Of a DNA stretch of 64,000 nucleotides, positions 1 through 7,985 are shown piece after piece. The translations under genes were made by a program, and so were the position numbers. The notes under the pieces were generated by a model. It saw nothing but the letters and a program-made list of their open reading frames with translations, did no database searches and was not told the origin of the DNA. Position 1 is the first letter of the stretch. Every line of letters begins with the position of its first letter. The stretch is from positions 930,001 through 994,000 of the forward strand of contig NZ_CP072142.1 in the NCBI RefSeq assembly GCF_019355555.1. The letters are read 5' to 3'. Source of the DNA: Rhizobium sp. L51/94 (GTDB taxonomy: Bacteria > Pseudomonadota > Alphaproteobacteria > Rhizobiales > Rhizobiaceae).

Positions 1-144
1 CGGCGTCCTCGACATTCCAAAGCGCTCAGACAACTTGACCTCGTCGAGAGGACAGCCGGGCGCCAATGTCATGGCAAGAATCTCCTGCCTGATGGTCGCG
101 TAGACTGTCTGGGTGCCAGAACCGCGTGTGCGGACCAATTCCAT
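1..144 (-). CDS. GntR-family transcriptional regulator, N-terminal part (cut by window edge)
   Basis: Only the first 48 codons lie in the window; the gene runs off its left edge. The start is an ATG at 142-144 read on the minus strand. The visible residues include YATIRQEILAMTLAPG, then LDEVKLSERFGMSRTP. This is the start of a GntR winged-helix DNA-binding domain: the first helix, the proline-glycine turn, then the recognition helix-turn-helix ending in SRTP. GntR proteins of the FadR/VanR group bind operator DNA through this domain and sense metabolites through a C-terminal helical domain, which is not visible here. It may regulate neighbouring catabolic genes, but the target cannot be inferred. 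Confidence 0.8.
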   Translation of the reverse strand, partial: MELVRTRGSGTQTVYATIRQEILAMTLAPGCPLDEVKLSERFGMSRTP

Positions 145-261
145 ATAGCGTTCCCGTTATGTCAATGCAGCCGGAGAATGCGATCAGTGGCAATCTGCGT
201 GCAATCTGTCGACAGGTATTTAATATGGAAATGTTTAAACGTCCAGCACATGCTTTTTGAT

Positions 262-1290
262 TTATGTATTTCTTAGCATCGGGACCTGGCTAGGCGATGA
301 TGCGGTCTCACCTTCAAGGAGCGCACACTTCAGAAGAAGGGGTTTATCGGCTTCGGAAAACTCGCGGCGGCCCAAGATCATTTCCACCGCCGCGGCAGCG
401 ACCGCCGCTATCGGCTGTCGGATAGTGCTCAATCGTGGCGTCGTCATGTAAGAAAGAGGAATGCCGTCGAACCCGACAATGCTAAGGGCAGCGGGTATGG
501 GAATGCCGAGGTCGTAGGCAGCCCGCATGCAGCCGATTGCCTGCTGATCTGAGCTCGCCAGGATCGCCGTCGGCCTCTCGTTGCGTGCCTGTGCCAGCAA
601 ATAACTCCCGGCCCGCAAGCCACCTTCATAATCGAATGTGGCCTCCACGACCATGGTACTACACGATTGGCCGCTGCTGCCGTTGAAAACCTCAACGGCC
701 TCCAGATAGCCACTGAGACGATCATTTGCAGGGACAGAGTCGGACGGCCCGGATACGATACCGATACTGCGATGGCCCAAATTCAAAAGATATTCCGCGC
801 CAAGCCTCGCGCCCTGACGATGGTTGGCAGCAACGCCCGGATAATCCTTAATTAGCCGGTCGAGCACGACGAGCGGCAAACCAAGAGGAGGTTTCGTTGC
901 GTGAAAGCCGTCACTGGGAACAAGGATGATCCCATCGACCTTGCGTCCGACCAGTTGCTCCAGCCGGTCTGCTTCCTTTGCAACGTCATCGAGCGAGGTC
1001 ATGAAGATGACATTGTAGCCGAACGATGCTGCGGCCTGCTCCGCACCCTGCACAACTTCGGCAAAAAAAGGGTTGGACAAATTCGGGATCACGATTCCGA
1101 TCAGCCTGCTCACTCTGCTTCGCATGCTGCGAGCATGGGGGTCCGGTCGATAGCCAAGCTCCGCAATGACCTTATCAACGCTGTCGCGCACGTCCTGCGC
1201 CACGGAAGCGTGGCCATTCAGCACCCTGGAAACAGTCCCAGTCGCGACCCCGGCGCGCTTGGCAACGTCTCGTATCCCGACCTTCTTCAT
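262..1290 (-). CDS. LacI-family transcriptional regulator
   Basis: 342 residues, the usual length for a LacI/GalR repressor. The N-terminal helix-turn-helix is clear (IRDVAKRAGVATGTVSRVLN, residues about 6-25), followed by the hinge region ending ELGYRPDPHARSMRS. The rest is a periplasmic-binding-protein-like effector domain with the typical IGIVIPNLSNPFFAEVVQGAE stretch split over residues about 64-84 and an SIVGFDGIPLSYMTTPRL-like segment near residue 280. It is divergent from the sugar ABC operon. Palindromes GAACCGGTTC and GAAACGGTTC lie in the shared intergenic region, which fits a local repressor of that operon and of itself. The inducer is probably a sugar, identity unknown. Confidence 0.9.
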   Translation of the reverse strand: MKKVGIRDVAKRAGVATGTVSRVLNGHASVAQDVRDSVDKVIAELGYRPDPHARSMRSRVSRLIGIVIPNLSNPFFAEVVQGAEQAAASFGYNVIFMTSLDDVAKEADRLEQLVGRKVDGIILVPSDGFHATKPPLGLPLVVLDRLIKDYPGVAANHRQGARLGAEYLLNLGHRSIGIVSGPSDSVPANDRLSGYLEAVEVFNGSSGQSCSTMVVEATFDYEGGLRAGSYLLAQARNERPTAILASSDQQAIGCMRAAYDLGIPIPAALSIVGFDGIPLSYMTTPRLSTIRQPIAAVAAAAVEMILGRREFSEADKPLLLKCALLEGETASSPSQVPMLRNT

Positions 1291-1421
1291 TTTCAGGCTC
1301 TGCCTATGTGCTTCGGAGACCGAACGTCCGATTTACCCTGTCTCATATCGATGGAGATCCGCGCGCTCAATAGCCGTCATTTGACCTGAGTTTGAGAGCG
1401 AACTTTGCTTCGCGCAATATA

Positions 1422-1431
1422 GAACCGGTTC
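1422..1431. promoter_or_regulatory. Probable LacI-family operator, upstream copy
   Basis: Perfect 10-bp palindrome GAACCGGTTC between the divergent regulator and the binding-protein gene. LacI-family operators are typically centred on a CG step like this. It lies about 70 bp upstream of the -35 box of the sugar operon, so it could serve autoregulation or DNA looping with the second copy at 1537. Confidence 0.6.
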
Positions 1432-1497
1432 ATGTCACGCTGTCAATTTCCTGGCCAGATACATCTCCAAGTTGCATAACTGCGCGAGGATACGGCA

Positions 1498-1526
1498 TTG
1501 ACAGCGTATATATGACTTGGTATCCG
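1498..1526 (+). promoter_or_regulatory. Sigma-70-type promoter of the sugar ABC operon
   Basis: TTGACA at 1498-1503 matches the -35 consensus exactly. TATCCG at 1521-1526 follows after a 17-bp spacer as a fair -10 box. Transcription would begin near 1533, just before the operator copy at 1537-1546, so a bound repressor would block initiation or clearance. Confidence 0.6.
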
Positions 1527-1536
1527 TCGACGATTG

Positions 1537-1546
1537 GAAACGGTTC
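1537..1546. promoter_or_regulatory. Probable LacI-family operator, downstream copy
   Basis: GAAACGGTTC differs from the copy at 1422-1431 at one position and sits immediately downstream of the predicted transcription start. This is a classical repressor position. Two near-identical sites about 115 bp apart allow cooperative or looped binding by a tetramer or paired dimers (inference). Confidence 0.6.
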
Positions 1547-1593
1547 ATACGGGCGAGGAGGCCCTGGTTTCCAAGACATTGGGGAGGTTTAAA

Positions 1594-2571
1594 ATGTCGA
1601 ATCTACGAATTCGTAGTGCTTTTCATATCAAAACCCGTCGCAACGTGCTGAAACTCAGTGCGGCTGGCTCGCTTTTTGTGGCCGTCGCATTGTCGATGAG
1701 CACTGCTCCGGCCTTCGCCGCTGACAAGCCGAAAGTTGGCCTCATCATGAAGTCGCTTTCCAACGAATTTTTCAAGCAGATGAAGGCTGGCGCCGACGAT
1801 TACGCCGCCAAGAATAAGGACAAGTTCGACTTCAAGGCCGTCGGCATGAAAGACGAGCGTGATTTCGCATCGCAGGTCGATGCCGTCGAAAACTTTGTGA
1901 CGCAGAAGTACGACATCATCGTCGTTGCTCCGGCAGACTCTAAGGCCATGGTAACACCGCTGGCCAAGGCGGTAAAAGCGGGCGTAAAGGTCATCAATAT
2001 TGATGTTGCGCTCGATGAGGGTGCGAAGAAGGCCGCCGGTATCGATCTCGCTTTTTTCGGTCCTGACAACAGGGATGGCGCCAAGCTGGCCGGCGATGCT
2101 CTTGCTAAGGATCTCGGTAAGGGTGGCAAGGTCGTCGTCCTGGAAGGCAACCCGGAAGCCGATAATGCCAAGGAGCGGGCGAAAGGCTTTGCCGACGCGA
2201 TCAAGGCCGGTGGTCTGCAGCTTCTCGACAGCAAAACCGCGCATTGGGAGACCGAAGAAGCTAACACTGTCATGACGAATTTTCTGACCAAATATCATGA
2301 CATTCAGGGCGTCATGGCTGCCAACGACTCGATGGTGCTTGGTGTTGTGAAAGCGCTTGATGCGGCTGGCGTGAGCGGCAAGATCAAAGTTGTCGGCTTC
2401 GACAATATTCCAGCCGTTCAACCTTTGATCAAAGATGGCAAGGTGCTGGCAACCGTTGAGCAATATGGTGCCCAGATGGCTGCCATGGGCATCGATTACG
2501 GTCTTCGTGAAATGAAGGGCGAGAAGTTCACCGGCTGGGTCAAGACTGACATCAAGCTCATAACGAAGTAG
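1594..2571 (+). CDS. Sugar ABC transporter, periplasmic substrate-binding protein (ribose/galactose type)
   Basis: 325 residues from the ATG at 1594, chosen because GGGGAGG lies 7-13 bases upstream and the signal peptide then begins at the right place. The N-terminus has a twin-arginine-like stretch (TRRNVLK) followed by a hydrophobic segment and cleavage near PAFAAD, so export may be Sec or Tat. The mature part is a type I periplasmic binding protein (Peripla_BP_4): VGLIMKSLSNEFFKQMKAGA at the N-lobe, VVAPADSKAM, VNIDVALDE and VVGFDNIPA. It captures a monosaccharide or polyol in the periplasm and delivers it to the permease encoded downstream. The family covers ribose, xylose, fructose and related sugars, so substrate is not assigned. 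Confidence 0.9.
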   Translation: MSNLRIRSAFHIKTRRNVLKLSAAGSLFVAVALSMSTAPAFAADKPKVGLIMKSLSNEFFKQMKAGADDYAAKNKDKFDFKAVGMKDERDFASQVDAVENFVTQKYDIIVVAPADSKAMVTPLAKAVKAGVKVINIDVALDEGAKKAAGIDLAFFGPDNRDGAKLAGDALAKDLGKGGKVVVLEGNPEADNAKERAKGFADAIKAGGLQLLDSKTAHWETEEANTVMTNFLTKYHDIQGVMAANDSMVLGVVKALDAAGVSGKIKVVGFDNIPAVQPLIKDGKVLATVEQYGAQMAAMGIDYGLREMKGEKFTGWVKTDIKLITK

Positions 2572-2600
2572 CTTGTCACTTTGTAGTCCAAACAAAACCG

Positions 2601-2627
2601 GATGCGCTGGCTCATGGCTGGCGCATC
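2601..2627 (+). promoter_or_regulatory. Intercistronic hairpin between binding-protein and ATPase genes
   Basis: GATGCGC (2601-2607) and GCGCATC (2621-2627) form a stem over a 13-base loop, without a following T-run. A stem at this place is typical of sugar importers, where it stabilises the 3' end of the abundant binding-protein mRNA and lowers ATPase/permease expression. That role is inferred. Confidence 0.4.
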
Positions 2628-2726
2628 ATCTCCCCGGCAGGCATTTGCAAAAATTCCCGCTTATGACTAGCCGCGTCGATTGTTTAGAACCGTCGAAGTG
2701 CTGCTGACCCTCATCCGGATCGAACG

Positions 2727-4262
2727 ATGCATGAGATCGACTTGGTACATGAAACCGAAGAAACGATTTTGAGGCTGGACAGGATCGGCAAACGGTTTCC
2801 CGGCGTTGTGGCGCTCAAGGACGTTTCCATCGAAATTTCCCGCGGCAGGGGACATGTGCTGCTTGGGGAAAACGGCGCCGGAAAATCTACGCTCATTAAT
2901 CTTCTCGGCGGCGTGTTCAAACCCGACGACGGGCAGATTTGGTTCGACGGCAGGCGCTATGAGCCTCAGTCGCCCTTTGAGGCCTTCAGCGCCGGCATCC
3001 GCATCGTCCATCAGGAACTCCATCCACTATCGAATCTGACGGTTGCTGAAAACCTGTTGTTCGAGAACCTGCCGCGCCGCCACGGACTGGTCGACTACAA
3101 GCAGATGAACAGACGCGCGGCTGAACTGCTCGCCGAAGTCGGCCTCGACATAGCGCCAACAATGCAGGCCGGCCGCTTGAGTGTCGCACAGTTGCAATTG
3201 CTCGAAATCGCAAAGGCGCTTTGCTACGAAAGCAAATTCCTTGTGCTTGATGAGCCGACTGCGACGCTGACCTCGAAGGAGGTCGATCGCCTCTTCGAAA
3301 TTCTCAGACGCCTGCGAAACCGCGGCGTAACAACGCTTTACATATCTCATCGTCTCGAAGAGATTTTTGAAGTCGGCGACGACGTGACCATATTGCGCGA
3401 TGGCCAGCACGTGATTACCCGGCCGCTCGCCGGACTTGCCATTCCTGAAATCGTTGAGCTCATGGTCGGCCGAACGATTGCCAATCTCAACGTGTTCCGC
3501 AAAGACAGCCCCGTTTATGGCGAAGCGCTCGGAGTGTCGGGTCTCAGGGTAAGCCGCGATAGCCCGGAGTTGTCGTTCTCCGTTGCTAGCGGGGAGATCG
3601 TCGGCATCGCCGGCCTTGTCGGCAGCGGCCGCACGCAGGCCGTGCGAGCCATTTTCGGAGCCGATCTGAAAGCCGCCGGGGAGATCAGGGTCGATGGAAA
3701 AGTGGTCGAGATCAGATCCCCGAAGGATGCGGTGAACGCGGGCCTTTGCCTTGCGACCGAAGACCGCAAAACACAGGGGCTCATGCTCGACATGACCTGC
3801 GCCCAGAACTCGACGATAACCGACCTGCGCAAGATCTCCCGCAACGGACTGATCCTGAAGACGGTGGAAGACAGCAATGCCAGGCGTCTGGTGCAGGAAC
3901 TGCGCATAAAGACGCCCTCGATCAAACAGGTCGTCAGAACCTTTTCCGGCGGCAACCAGCAAAAGGTGGTTATCGCCAAATGGCTTTTCCGCGGACCGAA
4001 GGTGCTCATTTTCGATGAGCCCACCCGCGGGATCGATGTCGGCGCCAAAGCCGAGATCTATGAGCTTGTCTGGAACTTGGCTGCCACGGGAAAGGGCATT
4101 CTCGTGGTTTCCTCCGATCTGCCTGAGCTGATGGGCATCTGCCACCGCATCATCGTTCTTTCAGCCGGAAAGATTGCTGGTCAAGTTACACGTGAAGAGT
4201 TTGACGAGAGCAAGATCCTCTCACTGGCCTACAAGGAGTATAGTCGTGTCCGAGAACACTGA
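2727..4262 (+). CDS. Sugar ABC transporter, double ATPase subunit (RbsA/MglA type)
   Basis: 511 residues, standard for the carbohydrate-uptake family-2 ATPases that carry two nucleotide-binding domains in one chain. The first half has Walker A GENGAGKST (residues about 47-55), the signature stretch LSVAQLQLLEIAKAL and Walker B FLVLDEPTATL. The second half has a degenerate Walker A (GLVGSGRTQ), signature FSGGNQQKVVIAKWL and Walker B VLIFDEPTRGIDVG. This asymmetry is normal for RbsA-like proteins. It powers import of the sugar bound by the upstream protein. The 3' end overlaps the permease start by 17 bases, indicating translational coupling. Confidence 0.93.
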   Translation: MHEIDLVHETEETILRLDRIGKRFPGVVALKDVSIEISRGRGHVLLGENGAGKSTLINLLGGVFKPDDGQIWFDGRRYEPQSPFEAFSAGIRIVHQELHPLSNLTVAENLLFENLPRRHGLVDYKQMNRRAAELLAEVGLDIAPTMQAGRLSVAQLQLLEIAKALCYESKFLVLDEPTATLTSKEVDRLFEILRRLRNRGVTTLYISHRLEEIFEVGDDVTILRDGQHVITRPLAGLAIPEIVELMVGRTIANLNVFRKDSPVYGEALGVSGLRVSRDSPELSFSVASGEIVGIAGLVGSGRTQAVRAIFGADLKAAGEIRVDGKVVEIRSPKDAVNAGLCLATEDRKTQGLMLDMTCAQNSTITDLRKISRNGLILKTVEDSNARRLVQELRIKTPSIKQVVRTFSGGNQQKVVIAKWLFRGPKVLIFDEPTRGIDVGAKAEIYELVWNLAATGKGILVVSSDLPELMGICHRIIVLSAGKIAGQVTREEFDESKILSLAYKEYSRVREH

Positions 4263-5268
4263 AACCACGAGTGACGTGAAACGGGTGCGCCTCGTTGATA
4301 CCATCCTGCGTATTTCAATGCGGGAAGCCGGTGTTGCGATTGCACTCGTCGTCCTCGTCATATTCTTCTCGGCCGCAGCCCCCTATTTTGCGACGCCCGA
4401 GAACTTCCTGAAGATTTTCGTTCAGACGGCGATCAACACCGTCCTGGCGTCCGGCATGACCTTCGTCATCCTCGTCGGGGGCATCGATCTCTCGGTGGGT
4501 TCGCTTCTAGCACTTTGCACGGTGGTTGGCGCCACCATCATGATCGATCCCCGTCTGTCCCCTTGGCAAGCGATCGTTTTGGCATCAGTTGCCTCCATGG
4601 GCGTTGGCCTCATTCTCGGCGGGCTCAACGGCTGGATCTGCGAGAGGTGGAAGCTTCCCTCGTTCATCGTCACGCTAGGAATGCTCAATGTCGCCAGCGG
4701 TCTGGCGCGCGTGGTCAGCGATAACTCCACGATTACGGGCCTGCCGCAGCCATTCGTCGATTTCGGAAATCTCATCTTCTGGGGCGTGCTGCCGTCGATC
4801 TTCCTGATCGCGATCGTCGTCGTTCTCATCGGATGGTTCATCCTGAAATATACGGTTTTCGGGCGCTTCGTGTTTGCCATCGGCACCAACGAAGAGGCCG
4901 TGCGCCTTTCCGGCCATACGCCGCGGCGCTACAAAATTGCAGTCTTTGCAATCTCGGGGCTGACTGCCGGGATAGCCGCTATGGTCTATCTGCTCCGGCT
5001 GAACGTCGGCAGTCCTGTCGCAGGGATTGGCTATGAGCTAAATGCAATTGCGGCCGTCATCATCGGTGGGACAAGTCTCTCGGGTGGCAAAGGCTCAATT
5101 GTCGGAACACTGGTCGGCGCGTGCATTCTGCAGGTATTGTCGACCGGCTTGCAACTTCTGGGCGCCGACGATAATGTCAAACCTATCGTGATCGGTGCCG
5201 TTATCGTCCTCGCTGTGATCGGCGATAGCTATCGTGGTAAGCTCTTGGGTATTCTGGAAATGCGGTGA
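4246..5268 (+). CDS. Sugar ABC transporter, permease subunit (RbsC type)
   Basis: 340 residues from a GTG at 4246. This start is preferred because AAGGAG lies 7 bases upstream and the protein then begins VSENTETTSD before the first membrane helix; longer in-frame starts lie inside the ATPase gene. The sequence is a BPD_transp_2 permease with about eight to ten hydrophobic segments. The family hallmarks are present: GGIDLSVGSLLAL near residue 80 and ELNAIAAVIIGGTSLSGGKGS near residue 265. It forms the inner-membrane channel for the sugar. It is the last gene of the operon; a short stem (5269-5282) followed by ATCATTTTCTTC may end transcription weakly. Confidence 0.93.
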   Translation: MSENTETTSDVKRVRLVDTILRISMREAGVAIALVVLVIFFSAAAPYFATPENFLKIFVQTAINTVLASGMTFVILVGGIDLSVGSLLALCTVVGATIMIDPRLSPWQAIVLASVASMGVGLILGGLNGWICERWKLPSFIVTLGMLNVASGLARVVSDNSTITGLPQPFVDFGNLIFWGVLPSIFLIAIVVVLIGWFILKYTVFGRFVFAIGTNEEAVRLSGHTPRRYKIAVFAISGLTAGIAAMVYLLRLNVGSPVAGIGYELNAIAAVIIGGTSLSGGKGSIVGTLVGACILQVLSTGLQLLGADDNVKPIVIGAVIVLAVIGDSYRGKLLGILEMR

Positions 5269-5282
5269 GAGCCGTCGGGCTC
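5269..5282 (+). terminator. Weak terminator-like stem after the sugar operon
   Basis: GAGCC-GTCG-GGCTC begins right at the permease stop codon and is followed by a T-rich but interrupted stretch. The stem is only five base pairs, so this is a tentative call. Confidence 0.3.
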
Positions 5283-5900
5283 ATCATTTTCTTCTAGATT
5301 TTATCCGGAGTGGTGGGTGAGACAGGTTCGAGCCATCAAAAGCAATTGATGGTGGCAATCAATTCAGACCACTCTGATTAAGATTGAGAGCGAAGCTGTC
5401 CGACGGTGAGCGCTGACATTCAAGCGATTAGGTAAAATTCTTTTTTTTCGCGCTATGAAAACCCCAGATTCCATAAGTCGCATGACGCAATCTCTTCCAA
5501 GTCATTGATGTAAAAAAGTTTCTTCTGGCTCTCGGCGTGAGGTACCTCCCGTTGGCCGGGAAAGATCTAGGCTTGCCTGCTCTGGCGCGGGGCTTCCCAG
5601 CCTGACTTCAGGCGAAATCGGCTTGGATTGAGCGTTGAGAGAAAGCAACTGCTCAAGGCGGACTCGGGAAATGGCGGGGGGAGGGAAACGCATTATATTA
5701 CTCAATTAACGAACCTTGATCCTGTCCAACTCCTGTTGATGGAGCAACCACCCCCACCTTCCGTCCCCCAACGAATTAAAAGTACGTGGGCCTTCTTCCG
5801 CCTCGGCATTGCAAGTCCAAAGTCGGTGAGGTCGCACCTCCGTGAGGCTTCCCTTTGCGGGCGAGGATGGTTGCTGATCAAAATATTTTCATGAAAAATA
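5283..5900. other. Intergenic stretch without a supported gene
   Basis: About 600 bp between the sugar operon and the terminator of the hydrolase gene. Open frames here are short, lack ribosome binding sites and do not resemble known proteins. No clear regulatory element is visible. Confidence 0.5.
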
Positions 5901-5927
5901 CGAAAGGCGGGACCAGCCCGCCTTTCG
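5901..5927 (-). terminator. Rho-independent terminator of the hydrolase gene
   Basis: CGAAAGGCGGG (5901-5911) pairs perfectly with CCCGCCTTTCG (5917-5927) over a five-base loop. Read on the minus strand the stem is followed by TATTTTTC. It sits 27 bp past the hydrolase stop codon. Confidence 0.8.
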
Positions 5928-5953
5928 CTGTACCTACTCACGCATCCCGACAG

Positions 5954-6772
5954 CTAAGCTAAGAACTCGAGCAGATCCCTGTTGAGACGCTCGGGGACCG
6001 TCGCGAACAGGCCGTGAGGCTCGCCGTCATACTCAATTAGGGTCGCCCCGGTAATAGCGGCTGCAGCAGCACGACCCGACGGACCGATCGGGACTGTCTT
6101 GTCGCCCGTCCCGTGAATGACCAACGTCGGCATGGTAAACGCTGGGAGATCGCCGCGAAAATCCGTTTTACCGAACGCATCGATGCACTCGATCGTGGCT
6201 TTGGGGCTTGCCATGATGCCGAGCGCAAACGACCAATCGAGCACACCCTCGCTAACCGGATTGGTCAGCATCCCGACCCCGTAAAAAGTTTTCGCAAAGG
6301 CCTGCAGGAAGGCGAAGCGGTCCTTGCGAATCTGTGCCTTCATATCCTCAAATACACTTGCATCCACGCCATCGGGATTGCTCCCGTCCTTCAGGAGATA
6401 CGGGACAACAGAAGAAACCAACACCGTCTTTGCAACGCGTGACACACCATGGCGGCTGAGATAGCGGGCAATTTCGCCACCACCCATCGAAAACCCGATC
6501 AGCGAGACCTGCTGTAGGTCGAGTTCCTCCAGGACACTCGCCAAATCGTCGGCGAAGGTATCATAGTTATAGCCGTCCGCCGGATGGCCTGACTGACCAA
6601 AACCACGCCGGTCATAGGTGATGACCCGGTATCCGGCTTCCAGAAGTGCCAGCGTCTGGTATTCAAACATGTCGCCTGTCAGTGGCCATCCATGGATGAG
6701 AAGGACAGGACGTCCCTGGCCCATATCTTTGACATGCAATTGCGTACCATCTTTTGCTTTGACGAATGCCAT
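5954..6772 (-). CDS. Alpha/beta hydrolase, non-haem chloroperoxidase/esterase type
   Basis: 272 residues, matching the size of the cofactor-free haloperoxidase/arylesterase group. Visible features are the oxyanion-hole segment LLIHGWP (residues about 24-30), the nucleophile elbow GFSMGG with Ser95, the acid residue in HGTGDKTVP and the catalytic histidine in GEPHGLF near the C-terminus. The triad is complete. Family members hydrolyse aryl or aliphatic esters and can perform perhydrolysis in vitro; the physiological substrate is unknown. There is no signal peptide, so it is cytoplasmic. It is a single-gene unit with its own terminator. Confidence 0.9.
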   Translation of the reverse strand: MAFVKAKDGTQLHVKDMGQGRPVLLIHGWPLTGDMFEYQTLALLEAGYRVITYDRRGFGQSGHPADGYNYDTFADDLASVLEELDLQQVSLIGFSMGGGEIARYLSRHGVSRVAKTVLVSSVVPYLLKDGSNPDGVDASVFEDMKAQIRKDRFAFLQAFAKTFYGVGMLTNPVSEGVLDWSFALGIMASPKATIECIDAFGKTDFRGDLPAFTMPTLVIHGTGDKTVPIGPSGRAAAAAITGATLIEYDGEPHGLFATVPERLNRDLLEFLA

Positions 6773-6981
6773 TTAGAACTCCTTCAATTGACGGGGTTAA
6801 ACCGTTGGGAGCTTGACATGTTCCTGTATCCTCAGCCGCTAACGCCAATTTGCGGGCGTTCCACCACGCCGTGGCAGGCGGCGACCCTGCATTTCGTCCG
6901 GGACGCCGCCAATCACGCTTTGTTCGCGGAATGGCTCTCGCCTTACCGTAAATTCCAAGCGACGCTGTGCAATCTTGATTT

Positions 6982-7002
6982 ATACACATTTCGTGTGTGT
7001 AT
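6982..7002. promoter_or_regulatory. Inverted repeat inside a promoter, probable HicB operator
   Basis: ATACACA (6982-6988) is repeated inverted as TGTGTAT (6996-7002). TTGATT at 6975-6980 and TGTATT at 6998-7003, 17 bp apart, form a plausible promoter, so the repeat fills the spacer and reaches the -10 box. HicB antitoxins autorepress through such sites (family knowledge); the assignment here is inferred from position. Confidence 0.5.
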
Positions 7003-7195
7003 TCTCTCTCCGAAGAGCGTCGATATTAACTCTGCCTTGACGATTGATGTATGGTTTAAGGCTGCCAAGAAGGGCAGCCACGTCCAATTCAAACACCCGT
7101 CAAAGCTACGCCGGGTAACCGTTCCTCATCCTAAGCAAGATATCCCGTTGACGCTCAAGAGCATCGAAAAGCAATCTGGGCTAAAACTGAGGTAA
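6995..7195 (+). CDS. hicA: HicA-type mRNA interferase toxin, start codon probably lost
   Basis: The C-terminal two thirds are a clear HicA double-stranded-RNA-binding-like toxin: WFKAAKKGSHVQFKHP with the catalytic His, then RRVTVPHPKQDIP and TLKSIEKQSGLKL. HicA cleaves mRNA independently of ribosomes. Alignment by eye to the family places the first residue near 7013 (KSVDI), where the codon before is CCG rather than ATG. The nearest in-frame start is a GTG at 6995, but that lies within the predicted promoter/operator and has no ribosome binding site. Translation may therefore be weak or absent. The antitoxin gene follows after 5 bp. Confidence 0.7.
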   Translation: MCILSPKSVDINSALTIDVWFKAAKKGSHVQFKHPSKLRRVTVPHPKQDIPLTLKSIEKQSGLKLR

Positions 7196-7200
7196 TCACT

Positions 7201-7601
7201 ATGCGCAACTATATCGGACTGATCCACAAGGAAGCCGAAAGCGATTACGGTGTTTCCTTTCCTGACTTCCCAGGTGTCGTAACAGCCGGCACTGATTTGG
7301 TTGACGCCCGTCGCATGGCCGAAGAGGCTTTGGCTTTTCACGTCGACGGTCTTGTCGAAGATGGAGAGGCTGTCCCTGAAGCATCTTCCCTCACCGACAT
7401 TATGGCTGATCCTCATAATTCCTCAGGTGCCGCCATTCTTGTTTCGCTAAAAAAGAAACGAAAAAGGCCATCCGCGTAAACATCACGATGCCCGAGGATG
7501 TCTTGCAGGAGGTGGATGCCTACGCAGAAGCACATGGTTTGACCAGGTCAGGATTTCTCGTTCAGGCATCAAAGCGGGAAATCGGGAAGATTGCGGCTTA
7601 G
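7201..7601 (+). CDS. hicB: HicB-type antitoxin, interrupted by a -1 frameshift at A AAA AAG
   Basis: The first frame (7201-7479) gives the HicB N-terminal RNase-H-like domain: IGLIHKEAESDYGVSFPDFPGVVTAG and EEALAFHVDGL, ending after VSLKKKRKRPSA. The C-terminal ribbon-helix-helix domain, AIRVNITMPEDVLQEVDAYA followed by TRSGFLVQASKREIGKI, is encoded in the -1 frame and stops at 7599-7601. The frames meet at 7449-7455, CT-A-AAA-AAG, which is in the exact phase of the classical -1 slippery heptamer. Slippage there gives KKETKKAIRVNI, a continuous HicB. It is either a homopolymer indel or recoding. Without the shift the antitoxin lacks its DNA-binding domain but may still neutralise HicA. Confidence 0.75.
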
Positions 7602-7676
7602 CGATATCCTTCAGATATAAGGCCACCTTGCCCGCCGCCGGCCCTTTTTTGCGGACTTGCGGCATGAGCCACCACT

Positions 7677-7870
7677 TCAATCTGACACGAGATCCGTTCC
7701 AAACCATTTTAGGCTCACCGCCTGCAGCGTGCCATCAGTTTTCAGTGTCTCGATGGCGGCAGTGAATTGACCGGCAAGTTCCATGTCATGCTGGCAAGCC
7801 AAAACAAGGCCGACGACATCGGGCCGGAACGGTCGGTCGACAAGGGGGAGACCTTTCGCGCGCTGTTCGT
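7677..7870 (-). pseudogene. 3' fragment of a polar amino-acid ABC binding protein
   Basis: The minus strand encodes RPDVVGLVLACQHDMELAGQ then FTAAIETLKTDGTLQAVSLKWFG to a stop at 7677. This is the C-terminal end of a family-3 solute-binding protein. Nothing upstream supplies the rest of the protein, and an IS5-type remnant begins about 115 bp away, so this is a truncated relic. Confidence 0.6.
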
Positions 7871-7985
7871 TGCCGGCGCAATGCCGTGGGCGCCGATCAA
7901 CAGCTGCGCGTTGGATGGAAAACCACGAGGCCGTGCTTTGCGCTGAGCTCATTGCAGATTCTCATTTTCTTGAAAGGAGATTGCT

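Noticed and set aside
1603..2595. A 330-residue minus-strand frame opposite the sugar-binding protein
   Set aside because: It mirrors the plus-strand gene, which has a signal peptide, a ribosome binding site and clear homology; the antisense product resembles nothing known.
3027..4145. A 372-residue minus-strand frame opposite the ABC ATPase
   Set aside because: It is a shadow of a gene whose nucleotide-binding motifs are unambiguous on the plus strand.
6692..6994. N-terminal 100 codons of the frame that contains HicA
   Set aside because: This part overlaps the hydrolase start and the hydrolase-hicA intergenic region, and does not resemble a HicA extension. The promoter and operator lie just before the HicA-like part.
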